Shown in pieces: positions 1 through 6,306 of a DNA stretch of 15,173 nucleotides. The stretch comes from Candidatus Opitulatrix cubana (GTDB lineage Bacteria > Actinomycetota > Actinomycetes > Actinomycetales > Bifidobacteriaceae). The DNA lies in assembly GCA_031283665.1 (NCBI GenBank), contig JAITBJ010000079.1, positions 1-15,173 of the forward strand, given 5' to 3'. Numbering within the stretch: position 1 is the stretch's first letter; every line of letters starts with the position of its first letter. The notes below the pieces were generated by a model. It searched no databases and was not told where the DNA came from. It worked only from the letters and a program-made list of their open reading frames with translations. A program made the position numbers and the translations under genes.

Positions 1-86
1 GCTATATCTATTAGCGCTCTTGGCGGTCTACCTAAAGAACGTTCAATAATTAGTAAATCTTTATCAGATGCAGATTTATTTTGCAT
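1..86 (-). CDS. DUF501 family protein, N-terminal fragment (gene runs off the left edge)
   Basis: An ATG at 86-84 on the minus strand opens a frame of 28 codons that runs off the window edge. The visible peptide contains DLLIIERSLGRPPRALIDIA, which matches the N-terminal LGRPPRG-type signature of DUF501 proteins. These are small cysteine-containing proteins of unknown function, found mostly in actinobacteria. The gene lies 12 bases after the ftsB/divIC stop codon, the usual actinobacterial order (ftsB, DUF501, often ppx next). There is no clear Shine-Dalgarno sequence, so translation is probably coupled to ftsB. The family call rests on one short motif plus gene order. The rest of the protein, including the expected cysteines, is outside the window. 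Confidence 0.72.
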   Translation of the reverse strand, partial: MQNKSASDKDLLIIERSLGRPPRALIDI

Positions 87-98
87 TTAGATAAACCA

Positions 99-506
99 TT
101 ACGGAAGCGATTGCGTCAATACAAATGAATTGCCAATTTGGGTATACCAAGGATCATTATTTGCAATTTGTTTTTTCTCTTCTTTTTGTTTTGAGCTGTC
201 TTTTGCACTATCATCTATTACGCTAACTTGCACTTCACCAGGAAAAACAAATCCTAGCCTTTCTCTAGCTTTAGCAATCACATAATTTTTATCATTCCAG
301 CGCTCAAGCTGCTCACCTAAAGCAGTTTTTGTTTGCTCGCTCGCTGCTATTTGAGCTTGCAAATTATTGAGTTCCACCTGATTTTTAAAATATATCTGTA
401 GCGGTGAAAAAATAAAAATAGCACATAAAACTACTGTCGCAGAAATTATAATAGTTTTTAGAGAAAAATACTTTTTTCTTTTTTGTATTCTAGTTTCTAT
501 TTTCAC
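99..506 (-). CDS. ftsB: FtsB/DivIC-type septum formation initiator
   Basis: This 135-residue protein has the layout of the FtsB/DivIC family: a basic cytoplasmic N-terminus (residues 1-17), one membrane helix (about 18-38), a coiled coil (about 40-67), then the conserved stretch RWNDKNYVIAKARERLGFVFPGEV split around residue 70-90. The family forms the FtsL/FtsB/FtsQ (DivIC/FtsL/DivIB) complex that links the divisome to septal peptidoglycan synthesis. The tail after residue 95 is polar, with a Ser/Lys/Glu-rich stretch, and varies in actinobacterial members. Start codon is GTG at 506, which overlaps the end of the upstream amt-like gene by 17 bases and has no good ribosome site, so coupling is likely. 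In many actinobacteria enolase precedes this gene; here an Amt homologue does. Confidence 0.88.
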   Translation of the reverse strand: MKIETRIQKRKKYFSLKTIIISATVVLCAIFIFSPLQIYFKNQVELNNLQAQIAASEQTKTALGEQLERWNDKNYVIAKARERLGFVFPGEVQVSVIDDSAKDSSKQKEEKKQIANNDPWYTQIGNSFVLTQSLP

Positions 507-1719
507 GATGTGCTAGTCTTTCTTGCCACCCTAAAACTGAATCTACAAATAAACTCAAAAACGCTGAAACCACGCATGCAAAAATCACTATAAATGCTAT
601 ACCTACTATTTGAGCCAATATCTGATTTACTCCACCCCCTACAAGTAAACCTCTTTCAGGCTGCAAAAGACCTGCAGCGAGCAAACCAATAATAGAAGAC
701 GAAAAATGTATACCAACCACATCCCAGCCTACTGTATGAGAGAGCTTTCGTCTAACTATTCTAACAATATAATTGCATACTATTCCGTTCAAAAGTCCTA
801 CAATTAAAGCTTGTGCGGGGCTTACTACTCCAGCACACGCTGTTGATAAAACTAATCCGCATAAAATACCGTGGGCTATTGAAAAAATTGAAATACGTTT
901 TAATAAAAATTGCTGTATTCCTACCCAGCCTATCATTGAAGAAAATGATATTAAAATAGTAATAATTAAACCGTATCCAGCGTTTGAATCTGCATTAAGT
1001 GTAGCACCCATATTTATTCCAAAATATCCAGCAATAAGTGCAAAAATAGAAACTAAAGCACATAATTGGTCTTTTTGTGTAGGCTCTTTTGCATCATCTA
1101 TCACATCTTTGCCAAACTCTTTTCGGCGAAGTAAAATCAAAATAACTGCTACAGCTGATGATGCTGTAAGCTGCACTTTTCCGGCCCCTGCAAAATCATA
1201 AAATGGTGTACCTAGCAAATGTGTAATAGCCCCATCATTAGATAAAAGCCCTGAAGTTATAATATGTGTTATAGGGCAATAGCAAAGAGTAATCCATAAA
1301 ATACAGAAAAAGACCCATGAAGAAAACTTTTGTCTATTTCCTAAACAGCATACTACTATTGTGACCGATAACATAAGCAAAATCATTTGAAATGTTATAC
1401 CTAGCACACCTCCTGTAGTTTGAAAAGAAGCTGGCACAGATGTGAAAATTGTGTCATTAGCAAACACTTTTCCGTTTAGTAAAAACTCTTCAAACGGATT
1501 AGAAATTATTCCTGCTATATCAGTAGGACCATTAGATAAAGACCAACCCCACAATACCCAGACCACTGAGGTTACACCCATAGAAATTAAACTCAAAGAT
1601 ATCATTTTATGGAGTTTATAATCTTCACGAGATGAAATATAAAATAACATTGTTGCAAAAATAGACAAAAATGCTAAACATATACTAATTAACAGCCATG
1701 CCACATTTAGTGTATTCAT
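490..1719 (-). CDS. Divergent ammonium transporter (Amt/MEP/Rh family) homologue lacking key pore residues
   Basis: The 409-residue protein is very hydrophobic, with about 11 membrane spans, and aligns by eye along its whole length with AmtB-type channels, which pass ammonium through a trimer of pores. Conserved landmarks are VLWGWSLSNG (55-64), the FQ pair at 110-111, the DFAG motif at 175-178 (periplasmic Asp of the recruitment site), and GIH at 336-338 (second pore His, H318 in E. coli). Several hallmark residues are changed: the first pore His (H168) is Gln183; the Phe gate residue (F107) is Leu114; the binding-site Trp148 is probably Thr155; Ser219 is probably His283; and the N-terminal FYGG is FYIS. 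It therefore belongs to the family, but ordinary ammonium conduction is doubtful. No glnK lies beside it; ftsB overlaps its 3' end. The reading frame is intact, so it is not a simple pseudogene. Confidence 0.85.
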   Translation of the reverse strand: MNTLNVAWLLISICLAFLSIFATMLFYISSREDYKLHKMISLSLISMGVTSVVWVLWGWSLSNGPTDIAGIISNPFEEFLLNGKVFANDTIFTSVPASFQTTGGVLGITFQMILLMLSVTIVVCCLGNRQKFSSWVFFCILWITLCYCPITHIITSGLLSNDGAITHLLGTPFYDFAGAGKVQLTASSAVAVILILLRRKEFGKDVIDDAKEPTQKDQLCALVSIFALIAGYFGINMGATLNADSNAGYGLIITILISFSSMIGWVGIQQFLLKRISIFSIAHGILCGLVLSTACAGVVSPAQALIVGLLNGIVCNYIVRIVRRKLSHTVGWDVVGIHFSSSIIGLLAAGLLQPERGLLVGGGVNQILAQIVGIAFIVIFACVVSAFLSLFVDSVLGWQERLAHRENRN

Positions 1720-1726
1720 ATAATTA

Positions 1727-1735
1727 ATACTATCA
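1727..1735 (-). promoter_or_regulatory. Leaderless extended -10 promoter of the amt-like gene
   Basis: On the minus strand TGA-TAGTAT is followed by 7 bases (TAATTAT) and then the ATG at 1719. TAGTAT fits the actinobacterial TANNNT -10, and TGN is an extended -10. With transcription starting about 7 bases downstream, the mRNA would begin at or next to the ATG. There is no Shine-Dalgarno sequence upstream, which agrees. The same geometry recurs at other genes in this window. Confidence 0.55.
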
Positions 1736-1776
1736 CACTAAATAGCAAATAAAATGCTAAAAAAGACGCTATACCG

Positions 1777-2436
1777 CTAAAATGAAAAGCCCTCGTAAAA
1801 GTTTTTCAAATCTGATTGATTTCCTGTAGCCTGTATTACAAGCGTTTTATTTGTCCAGATAATTGTAGCAGGATTATTGCCCTCTGAACTATATAAAGCC
1901 CAATTGCCTACAGATGCACCATTAACACTAACATCGCCTTGATCAGCAGGTGAATTAGTGTATACAGTTTTTAGACTCTGTGCAGTGGTTTTTGCATCCG
2001 CTTCATTTGTCCATTGCCCTATCATTAGCACAATAGCAGATGAGTCATCTGGTCCATCTTTATATGTTAGCGTATAAGACTCTTGAGGAGTAAGGTTCAT
2101 ATTATACCAAATAGAGGAGCCAGGATCTAATTTCATTAAAGAATATCCACCGTCATATAACGGCAAAGCTTTTTGCAAAGGTGTTTTATCTGGTTGCGTA
2201 ATAGCGGTAAGCGATGGATTTACTGGAAGCCCAAGCTGCTTTCGTAAAACTCCTGGCCAAACCACTAATGCACATGCAACAAGCGCTAAAACTACTATAC
2301 CGCCTGCAATAGAACTTGCAATTATTATCTTTTTCTTTTTAGCATTTTTGCCTTTCACTACTTTTTGCTGTTTTGAAGGCGGTTCTGCAGGCGGAAATGA
2401 TTTTGGTTTAGTGTCTAATCCTAGTTGTTCACCCAT
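1777..2436 (-). CDS. Unknown single-pass membrane protein with extracytoplasmic domain
   Basis: I do not recognise the 219-residue product. It has a Pro/Lys-rich cytoplasmic N-terminus (residues 1-36, with a KNAKKKK run just before the membrane), one membrane helix at about 37-62, and an extracytoplasmic domain of about 150 residues rich in Ser, Thr, Asn and Asp. This is a type II anchored arrangement (N-terminus in, C-terminus out) common among small actinobacterial envelope proteins. The cysteine in the helix (ACAL) does not form a convincing lipobox. It begins 2 bases after the deoC stop and has only a weak ribosome site, so translation is probably coupled to deoC. The coupling places it in the mutase-deoC operon but does not define a role. 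The stop is TAG at 1779-1777. Confidence 0.75.
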   Translation of the reverse strand: MGEQLGLDTKPKSFPPAEPPSKQQKVVKGKNAKKKKIIIASSIAGGIVVLALVACALVVWPGVLRKQLGLPVNPSLTAITQPDKTPLQKALPLYDGGYSLMKLDPGSSIWYNMNLTPQESYTLTYKDGPDDSSAIVLMIGQWTNEADAKTTAQSLKTVYTNSPADQGDVSVNGASVGNWALYSSEGNNPATIIWTNKTLVIQATGNQSDLKNFYEGFSF

Positions 2437-2438
2437 AA

Positions 2439-3101
2439 TTAATAGCCTGTCGTTTCCTCACCTGCTAGTATTTTAATAGCGCCTGATGTCCCAATTCTGC
2501 TTACTCCTAGGCTTATAAACTTTTCAATATCGTCTTTGGTTTTCACACCACCTGCTGCTTTCATTTTCACATTAGGGCCTATATGCTTTGCAAAAAGCTC
2601 TATATCTTCAAATGTAGCACCTCCTGGAGCAAAACCTGTAGAAGTTTTAATATAATCAGCACCAGATTGAGTTACTATTTCACACATTTTAATTTTTTCT
2701 TCATCATCCAAATAAGTAGTTTCAATAATCACTTTCAAAATATGCCCAACAGTGGCTTCTCTCACAGCAACTATATCTGCTAAAACGCTTTCCCAATTAT
2801 GTGCTTTTATCTCAGATATATTAGCTACCATATCTATTTCACTAGCACCATAAGATAATGCCTCGTCTGCTTCATCAGCCTTAGTTTTAGAATAAGTGTA
2901 TCCAAGAGGAAACCCTATTACAGTGCAAATGTTTAGACTAGGAAACTCAACTTTTGCCTGTTTTACATAATATGGCGGTATACAAGCTGATGCTGTTTTA
3001 TAGTCTACAGCTTGTTTACAAACCTCTCTAATTTCATCCCACGTGCTTGTCGGCTTTAGCAGTGTGTGGTCAATATATTTATAAATATCATCTACTTTCA
3101 T
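2439..3101 (-). CDS. deoC: Deoxyribose-phosphate aldolase (DERA)
   Basis: This enzyme cleaves 2-deoxyribose 5-phosphate to glyceraldehyde 3-phosphate and acetaldehyde, the last step of deoxynucleoside breakdown, in the cytoplasm. The 220-residue TIM-barrel protein is full length. It shows DHTLLKP at 11-17, EIDMVANI with the catalytic Asp90, the Schiff-base lysine Lys152 in YIKTSTGF, the second active-site lysine Lys181 in MKAAGGVKT, and the phosphate-binding GTSGA at 204-208. A strong ribosome site precedes the ATG. It lies 27 bases downstream of a phosphosugar mutase gene and 2 bases upstream of an unknown membrane protein, so the three are probably co-transcribed. The mutase could supply its substrate from deoxyribose 1-phosphate. 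Confidence 0.96.
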   Translation of the reverse strand: MKVDDIYKYIDHTLLKPTSTWDEIREVCKQAVDYKTASACIPPYYVKQAKVEFPSLNICTVIGFPLGYTYSKTKADEADEALSYGASEIDMVANISEIKAHNWESVLADIVAVREATVGHILKVIIETTYLDDEEKIKMCEIVTQSGADYIKTSTGFAPGGATFEDIELFAKHIGPNVKMKAAGGVKTKDDIEKFISLGVSRIGTSGAIKILAGEETTGY

Positions 3102-3105
3102 TTTA

Positions 3106-3110
3106 TCTCC
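3106..3110 (-). promoter_or_regulatory. Ribosome binding site of deoC
   Basis: GGAGA on the minus strand lies 4 bases before the ATG at 3101. It fixes the deoC start and contrasts with the leaderless genes elsewhere in the window, which have no such site. Confidence 0.8.
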
Positions 3111-3128
3111 TTTTTGTTCGGTATCTAT

Positions 3129-4859
3129 TTACTTGATATTTAGAGTTTCATACTTTTTCAAAACTGCTTCAATTCGTGCTAATTTATCACGAGCAGTTTT
3201 TCTAACTTCAGCAAGCTCATCCTGCGGAGCATGATGGTCACACGGAATTATTACTTCAATATAAAACTTTACTTTAGGCTCTGTACCAGATGGACGAACT
3301 AATATACGAGTATCGCCTTTTGTACAAATAACTATAGCATTAGTAGAAAGTGTTCCAAAATCATGAGCTTCCACATCAAAAAATGAATCCACTTTTGCAC
3401 TATCAATCTCATCTGGCATATTATGTCTTATATGCTCTACAAGACCTTTAATCTTTTTAGGAGTGTCTAATCTAATAGAAACTTGAGACTGTTTATAAAG
3501 TCCAAAAGTCTTTGCATGCATATCTAAAATATCAAAAAGCGTTTTACCTCTTTGCTTAAAATAAGCGCAAATGTTAGCAAGCACAGCCCCTGCAGTAGGA
3601 CCATCTTTATCTGCAATAAGTTTTGGATTGCAATTAAACCCTATAGCCTCTTCATAAACAAAAATAGCATTAGGAACTCTAGATAACCATTTATGGCCTG
3701 TTAAAGTTTGCATATATGGAATGCCTTTTGCTTTAGCAAATGTGTTCATAAATCTTGATGACACTAGCGATGAACCAAAAGCTTGACCCGGTTCTGCAAT
3801 TCGCGAAAAATACTCCATAAAAAGTTGTGCAGTTTCATCGCCCATAAGCACTCGATAATCTTTAATATAAGGATCCCAAAGTGCTACACCTAATCGGTCT
3901 GCATCAGGATCATTGGCTAAAACTAAATCAGCTTTTTCTCGTCTAGCATATTCTAATGCTATATTCATAGTGCCTTTTTCTTCAGGATTTGGAAATGGAA
4001 CTGTTGGAAATCTAGGATCAGGTTTAGCTTGCTCTTCTACCTGCACTACATTATAATAGCCCTCTTTTTTTAGAGCTTCTATTTGCACCCACCCCCCTAC
4101 TCCGTGCATACCTGTGGTCACAATTTTTATACTCTCTTTAGTCTCAGGCGTGATTTCATTAAATAAAAGTGTAGTATTTAGTTGCCTAATTGAGAAAATA
4201 TAACGGTCTACAATTTTATTATCTAACTTTAGCCAACCCTTTTTAGCTAATTTGATTTTATTAGCACCAGGCTGATGTGCTATAAGTTTTGCAATTTCTT
4301 TATCATAAGGTTCTACTATTTGAGCGCCTTTTCCTAATCCAGGAATTATTCTCCCGCCAAGGTAAACCTTATACCCATTATACTCTTTAGGATTATGAGA
4401 TGCTGTAACCATCACTGCTGCATCAGCATCTAAATAATTGCATGCAAAAGCAAGAACTGGCGTAGGCAGAGCATTCTCCATTAAATAAACATCTAAACCT
4501 TTTTCAGTAAATATAGCAGCTGAATCATGTGCAAACTCTTTAGAATGATATCTAGCATCATAACCTATTACAATTTTTGCATTATGAACTCTTGAATTGC
4601 AAAAGTCAGCTAATCCTGCAGCAGCTCTTATAATAGTAGATTTATTCAAATTAGATTCGCCAGGCTTCATAACACCTCTTAAACCTGCTGTACCAAATTG
4701 CACAGGTCCCGCAAATGATAGAGTCAGCGTTTCTAAAGCTTGGCTTTCGCCCGATTTTGCCTTTTTCAGTAAATCCTTTAGTTCTTTAGTGTCCTCTTTT
4801 GAAACATCTTGAGAAATCCATTTATTTATCTTTTCCTCTAATTTAGCGTTTAGTGCCAT
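3129..4859 (-). CDS. Phosphohexomutase-family enzyme, probable phosphopentomutase/phosphoglucomutase
   Basis: The 576-residue protein is an alpha-D-phosphohexomutase superfamily member of the long PGM2/PgcA type. Domains in order are: the active-site loop VTASHNPKEYNGYK with phosphoserine Ser154; the metal-binding loop NDPDADRLG with Asp317, Asp319 and Asp321; the sugar-binding segments GHKW (388-391) and EEAIGF (403-408); and the phosphate-binding loop RPSGTEPK (522-529). All key residues are present. The family interconverts sugar 1- and 6-phosphates (or pentose 1- and 5-phosphates) through a 1,6-bisphosphate. Position next to deoC suggests the phosphopentomutase reaction, (deoxy)ribose 1-phosphate to 5-phosphate. 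Sequence alone does not exclude glucose or mannose phosphates. It has its own promoter and a good ribosome site. Confidence 0.93.
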   Translation of the reverse strand: MALNAKLEEKINKWISQDVSKEDTKELKDLLKKAKSGESQALETLTLSFAGPVQFGTAGLRGVMKPGESNLNKSTIIRAAAGLADFCNSRVHNAKIVIGYDARYHSKEFAHDSAAIFTEKGLDVYLMENALPTPVLAFACNYLDADAAVMVTASHNPKEYNGYKVYLGGRIIPGLGKGAQIVEPYDKEIAKLIAHQPGANKIKLAKKGWLKLDNKIVDRYIFSIRQLNTTLLFNEITPETKESIKIVTTGMHGVGGWVQIEALKKEGYYNVVQVEEQAKPDPRFPTVPFPNPEEKGTMNIALEYARREKADLVLANDPDADRLGVALWDPYIKDYRVLMGDETAQLFMEYFSRIAEPGQAFGSSLVSSRFMNTFAKAKGIPYMQTLTGHKWLSRVPNAIFVYEEAIGFNCNPKLIADKDGPTAGAVLANICAYFKQRGKTLFDILDMHAKTFGLYKQSQVSIRLDTPKKIKGLVEHIRHNMPDEIDSAKVDSFFDVEAHDFGTLSTNAIVICTKGDTRILVRPSGTEPKVKFYIEVIIPCDHHAPQDELAEVRKTARDKLARIEAVLKKYETLNIK

Positions 4860-4864
4860 ATTTT

Positions 4865-4870
4865 CTCCCT
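4865..4870 (-). promoter_or_regulatory. Ribosome binding site of the phosphosugar mutase gene
   Basis: AGGGAG on the minus strand lies 5 bases before the ATG at 4859, supporting that start and showing that this mRNA has a real leader. Confidence 0.75.
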
Positions 4871-4883
4871 TAACTAAATATAA

Positions 4884-4908
4884 TTGCTAAATGCAGTTGC
4901 TAAATGCA
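4884..4908. repeat. Perfect 12-base tandem repeat in the mutase leader (possible operator)
   Basis: TTGCTAAATGCA occurs at 4884-4895 and again at 4897-4908, separated by one base (period 13). It lies between the candidate -10 element (4926-4934) and the ribosome site (4865-4870), that is, inside the predicted 5' leader. A tandem site there could bind a repressor that blocks elongation, or an RNA-binding protein. The repeat is seen directly; the regulatory role is inferred from its location. Confidence 0.6.
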
Positions 4909-4925
4909 ATACAAAATACAATTAT

Positions 4926-4934
4926 ATTATATCA
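4926..4934 (-). promoter_or_regulatory. Extended -10 promoter of the mutase-deoC operon
   Basis: On the minus strand TGA-TATAAT is a consensus extended -10 element. There is no convincing -35 hexamer 16-18 bases upstream; extended -10 promoters often do without one. Predicted transcription start is near 4919, giving a leader of about 60 bases that carries the 12-base tandem repeat and the ribosome site. Confidence 0.6.
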
Positions 4935-4936
4935 TC

Positions 4937-4955
4937 AAAAAGAGAAGTTTTTCTC
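4937..4955 (-). terminator. Weak intrinsic terminator after rarA
   Basis: On the minus strand GAGAA, a 4-base loop, TTCTC, then TTTTT form a short hairpin with a T-tract beginning inside the rarA stop codon. The stem is only 5 pairs and has two G-C pairs, so termination may be partial and some aspS-rarA transcripts could continue into the mutase gene. Confidence 0.4.
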
Positions 4956-6300
4956 ATTTAGAGTTCAAAATGTCTCTAATGTTTTTAATTCGTTTTTGAA
5001 TTACTTTTTCCTCCCCGTTAGATTTTGGATTATAATAGATTGAACCTAGAAGCGCGTCAGGCAAATACTGTTGAGCAGCTATATCATAAGGCTTATCATG
5101 TGCATAAATATACCCTGATCCGTGTCCATAGCTTTTAGCACCTTTATAGTGCGTGTCTCTCAAATGCGGGGGAACTTTGCCGATATTTTTTGTTTGTATA
5201 TCTTCTAAAGCTTTATCTATAGCCAAATATGCGGAATTAGATTTAGGAGCTGTTGCAATATAAATCACAGCTTGCGCCAAAGGGATTCTTGCTTCTGGCA
5301 AGCCAATTAATTGCACACTTTGTGCAGCAGCCACAGCTATGCTCAAAGCATTAGGATCTGCCATACCCACCTCTTCAGCTGCGGCTATTATTAAACGACG
5401 AGCAATAAAGCGCGGGTCCTCGCCTCCTGATATCATTCTTGCAAGATAATGCAGAGCAGCGTCCACATCAGAGCCTCTCAAAGATTTAATAAATGCACTA
5501 GCCACATCATAATGTTCATCACCGGCTGCATCATAAGAGATTATATTTTCATCAACTATTTTCTCTAACAGTTTATTATCTATTACATTATTTTTAGCAG
5601 TATTAGAATTACTATTTTTAACATTACTAGCAGCTGCTTCTAAGAAGTTTAAAGCTCTTCTTGCATCTCCAGCTGATAGCCTTACTAAATTATCAAGAGC
5701 TTTTTTATCTATTGAAACTTTACTATCTAAACCGTCTTTTGATCTAATAGCACGGTTTATTACTTTTTTCACATCTTTTTCAGAAATAGCTTCAAGTCTA
5801 ATAACTAATGAGCGAGAAATAAGTGGTGTGATAATTGAAAATGATGGATTTTCAGTAGTTGCTGCTATTAAAGTGATAATTGAGTTTTCCACACTTGGCA
5901 AAAGTGCATCTTGCTGAGATTTTGAAAAGCGATGGACTTCATCAACAAATAAAATAGTTTTTCTGCTAGAGGTCAGAAGTCTTGATCTTGCATTTTCCAC
6001 CACTTCACGAATATCATTCACGCCTGATGTGACAGCAGAAAGCTGGGAAAAGTGTATATTTTTATCATTTGCAATTAGATTTGCAATAGTGGTTTTGCCT
6101 GATCCAGGTGGTCCCCATAAAATAACTGAATTTGCATTCTCATCACTTTTAGAATCTATTAATCGCCTAAGAGGTGATCCAGGATATAGCACTTTATCTT
6201 GCCCTAAAATATCTGACACTTTTTTAGGACGCATACGCGCGGCAAGAGGAAAAGTTTTTTGGATTTTTGAATTATCTATTTCGGAAAAAAGGTCTTCCAC
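4954..6300 (-). CDS. rarA: Replication-associated recombination protein A (RarA/MgsA), AAA+ ATPase
   Basis: RarA is a clamp-loader-like AAA+ ATPase that acts at stalled replication forks and single-strand/double-strand junctions. The 448-residue protein has the expected length and motifs: Walker A GPPGSGKTT (63-71), Walker B ILFVDEVH (116-123), sensor 1 ATTENPS (147-153), and sensor 2 GDARRALN (211-218). The C-terminal half is the conserved tetramerisation region, including the segment AAEEVGMADPNAL. A low-complexity Asn/Ser insert at about 227-240 looks like a tolerated AT-driven loop expansion. Start is GTG at 6300, 6 bases after the aspS stop, with no good ribosome site, so translation is probably coupled to aspS. 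aspS and rarA also lie near one another in other actinobacteria. Confidence 0.95.
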   Translation of the reverse strand: MEDLFSEIDNSKIQKTFPLAARMRPKKVSDILGQDKVLYPGSPLRRLIDSKSDENANSVILWGPPGSGKTTIANLIANDKNIHFSQLSAVTSGVNDIREVVENARSRLLTSSRKTILFVDEVHRFSKSQQDALLPSVENSIITLIAATTENPSFSIITPLISRSLVIRLEAISEKDVKKVINRAIRSKDGLDSKVSIDKKALDNLVRLSAGDARRALNFLEAAASNVKNSNSNTAKNNVIDNKLLEKIVDENIISYDAAGDEHYDVASAFIKSLRGSDVDAALHYLARMISGGEDPRFIARRLIIAAAEEVGMADPNALSIAVAAAQSVQLIGLPEARIPLAQAVIYIATAPKSNSAYLAIDKALEDIQTKNIGKVPPHLRDTHYKGAKSYGHGSGYIYAHDKPYDIAAQQYLPDALLGSIYYNPKSNGEEKVIQKRIKNIRDILNSK

Positions 6301-6306
6301 TTTTGA

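Noticed and set aside
773..1201. Plus-strand open frame of 142 codons inside the amt-like gene
   Set aside because: It is antisense to a clear membrane-protein gene, has no ribosome site or leaderless promoter, and its translation is not protein-like.
1743..1759. Inverted repeat TAGCA-N7-TGCTA between the 219-residue gene and amt, as a terminator or operator
   Set aside because: Only 5 pairs with a 7-base loop and a very short T-tract; easily expected by chance in such AT-rich sequence.
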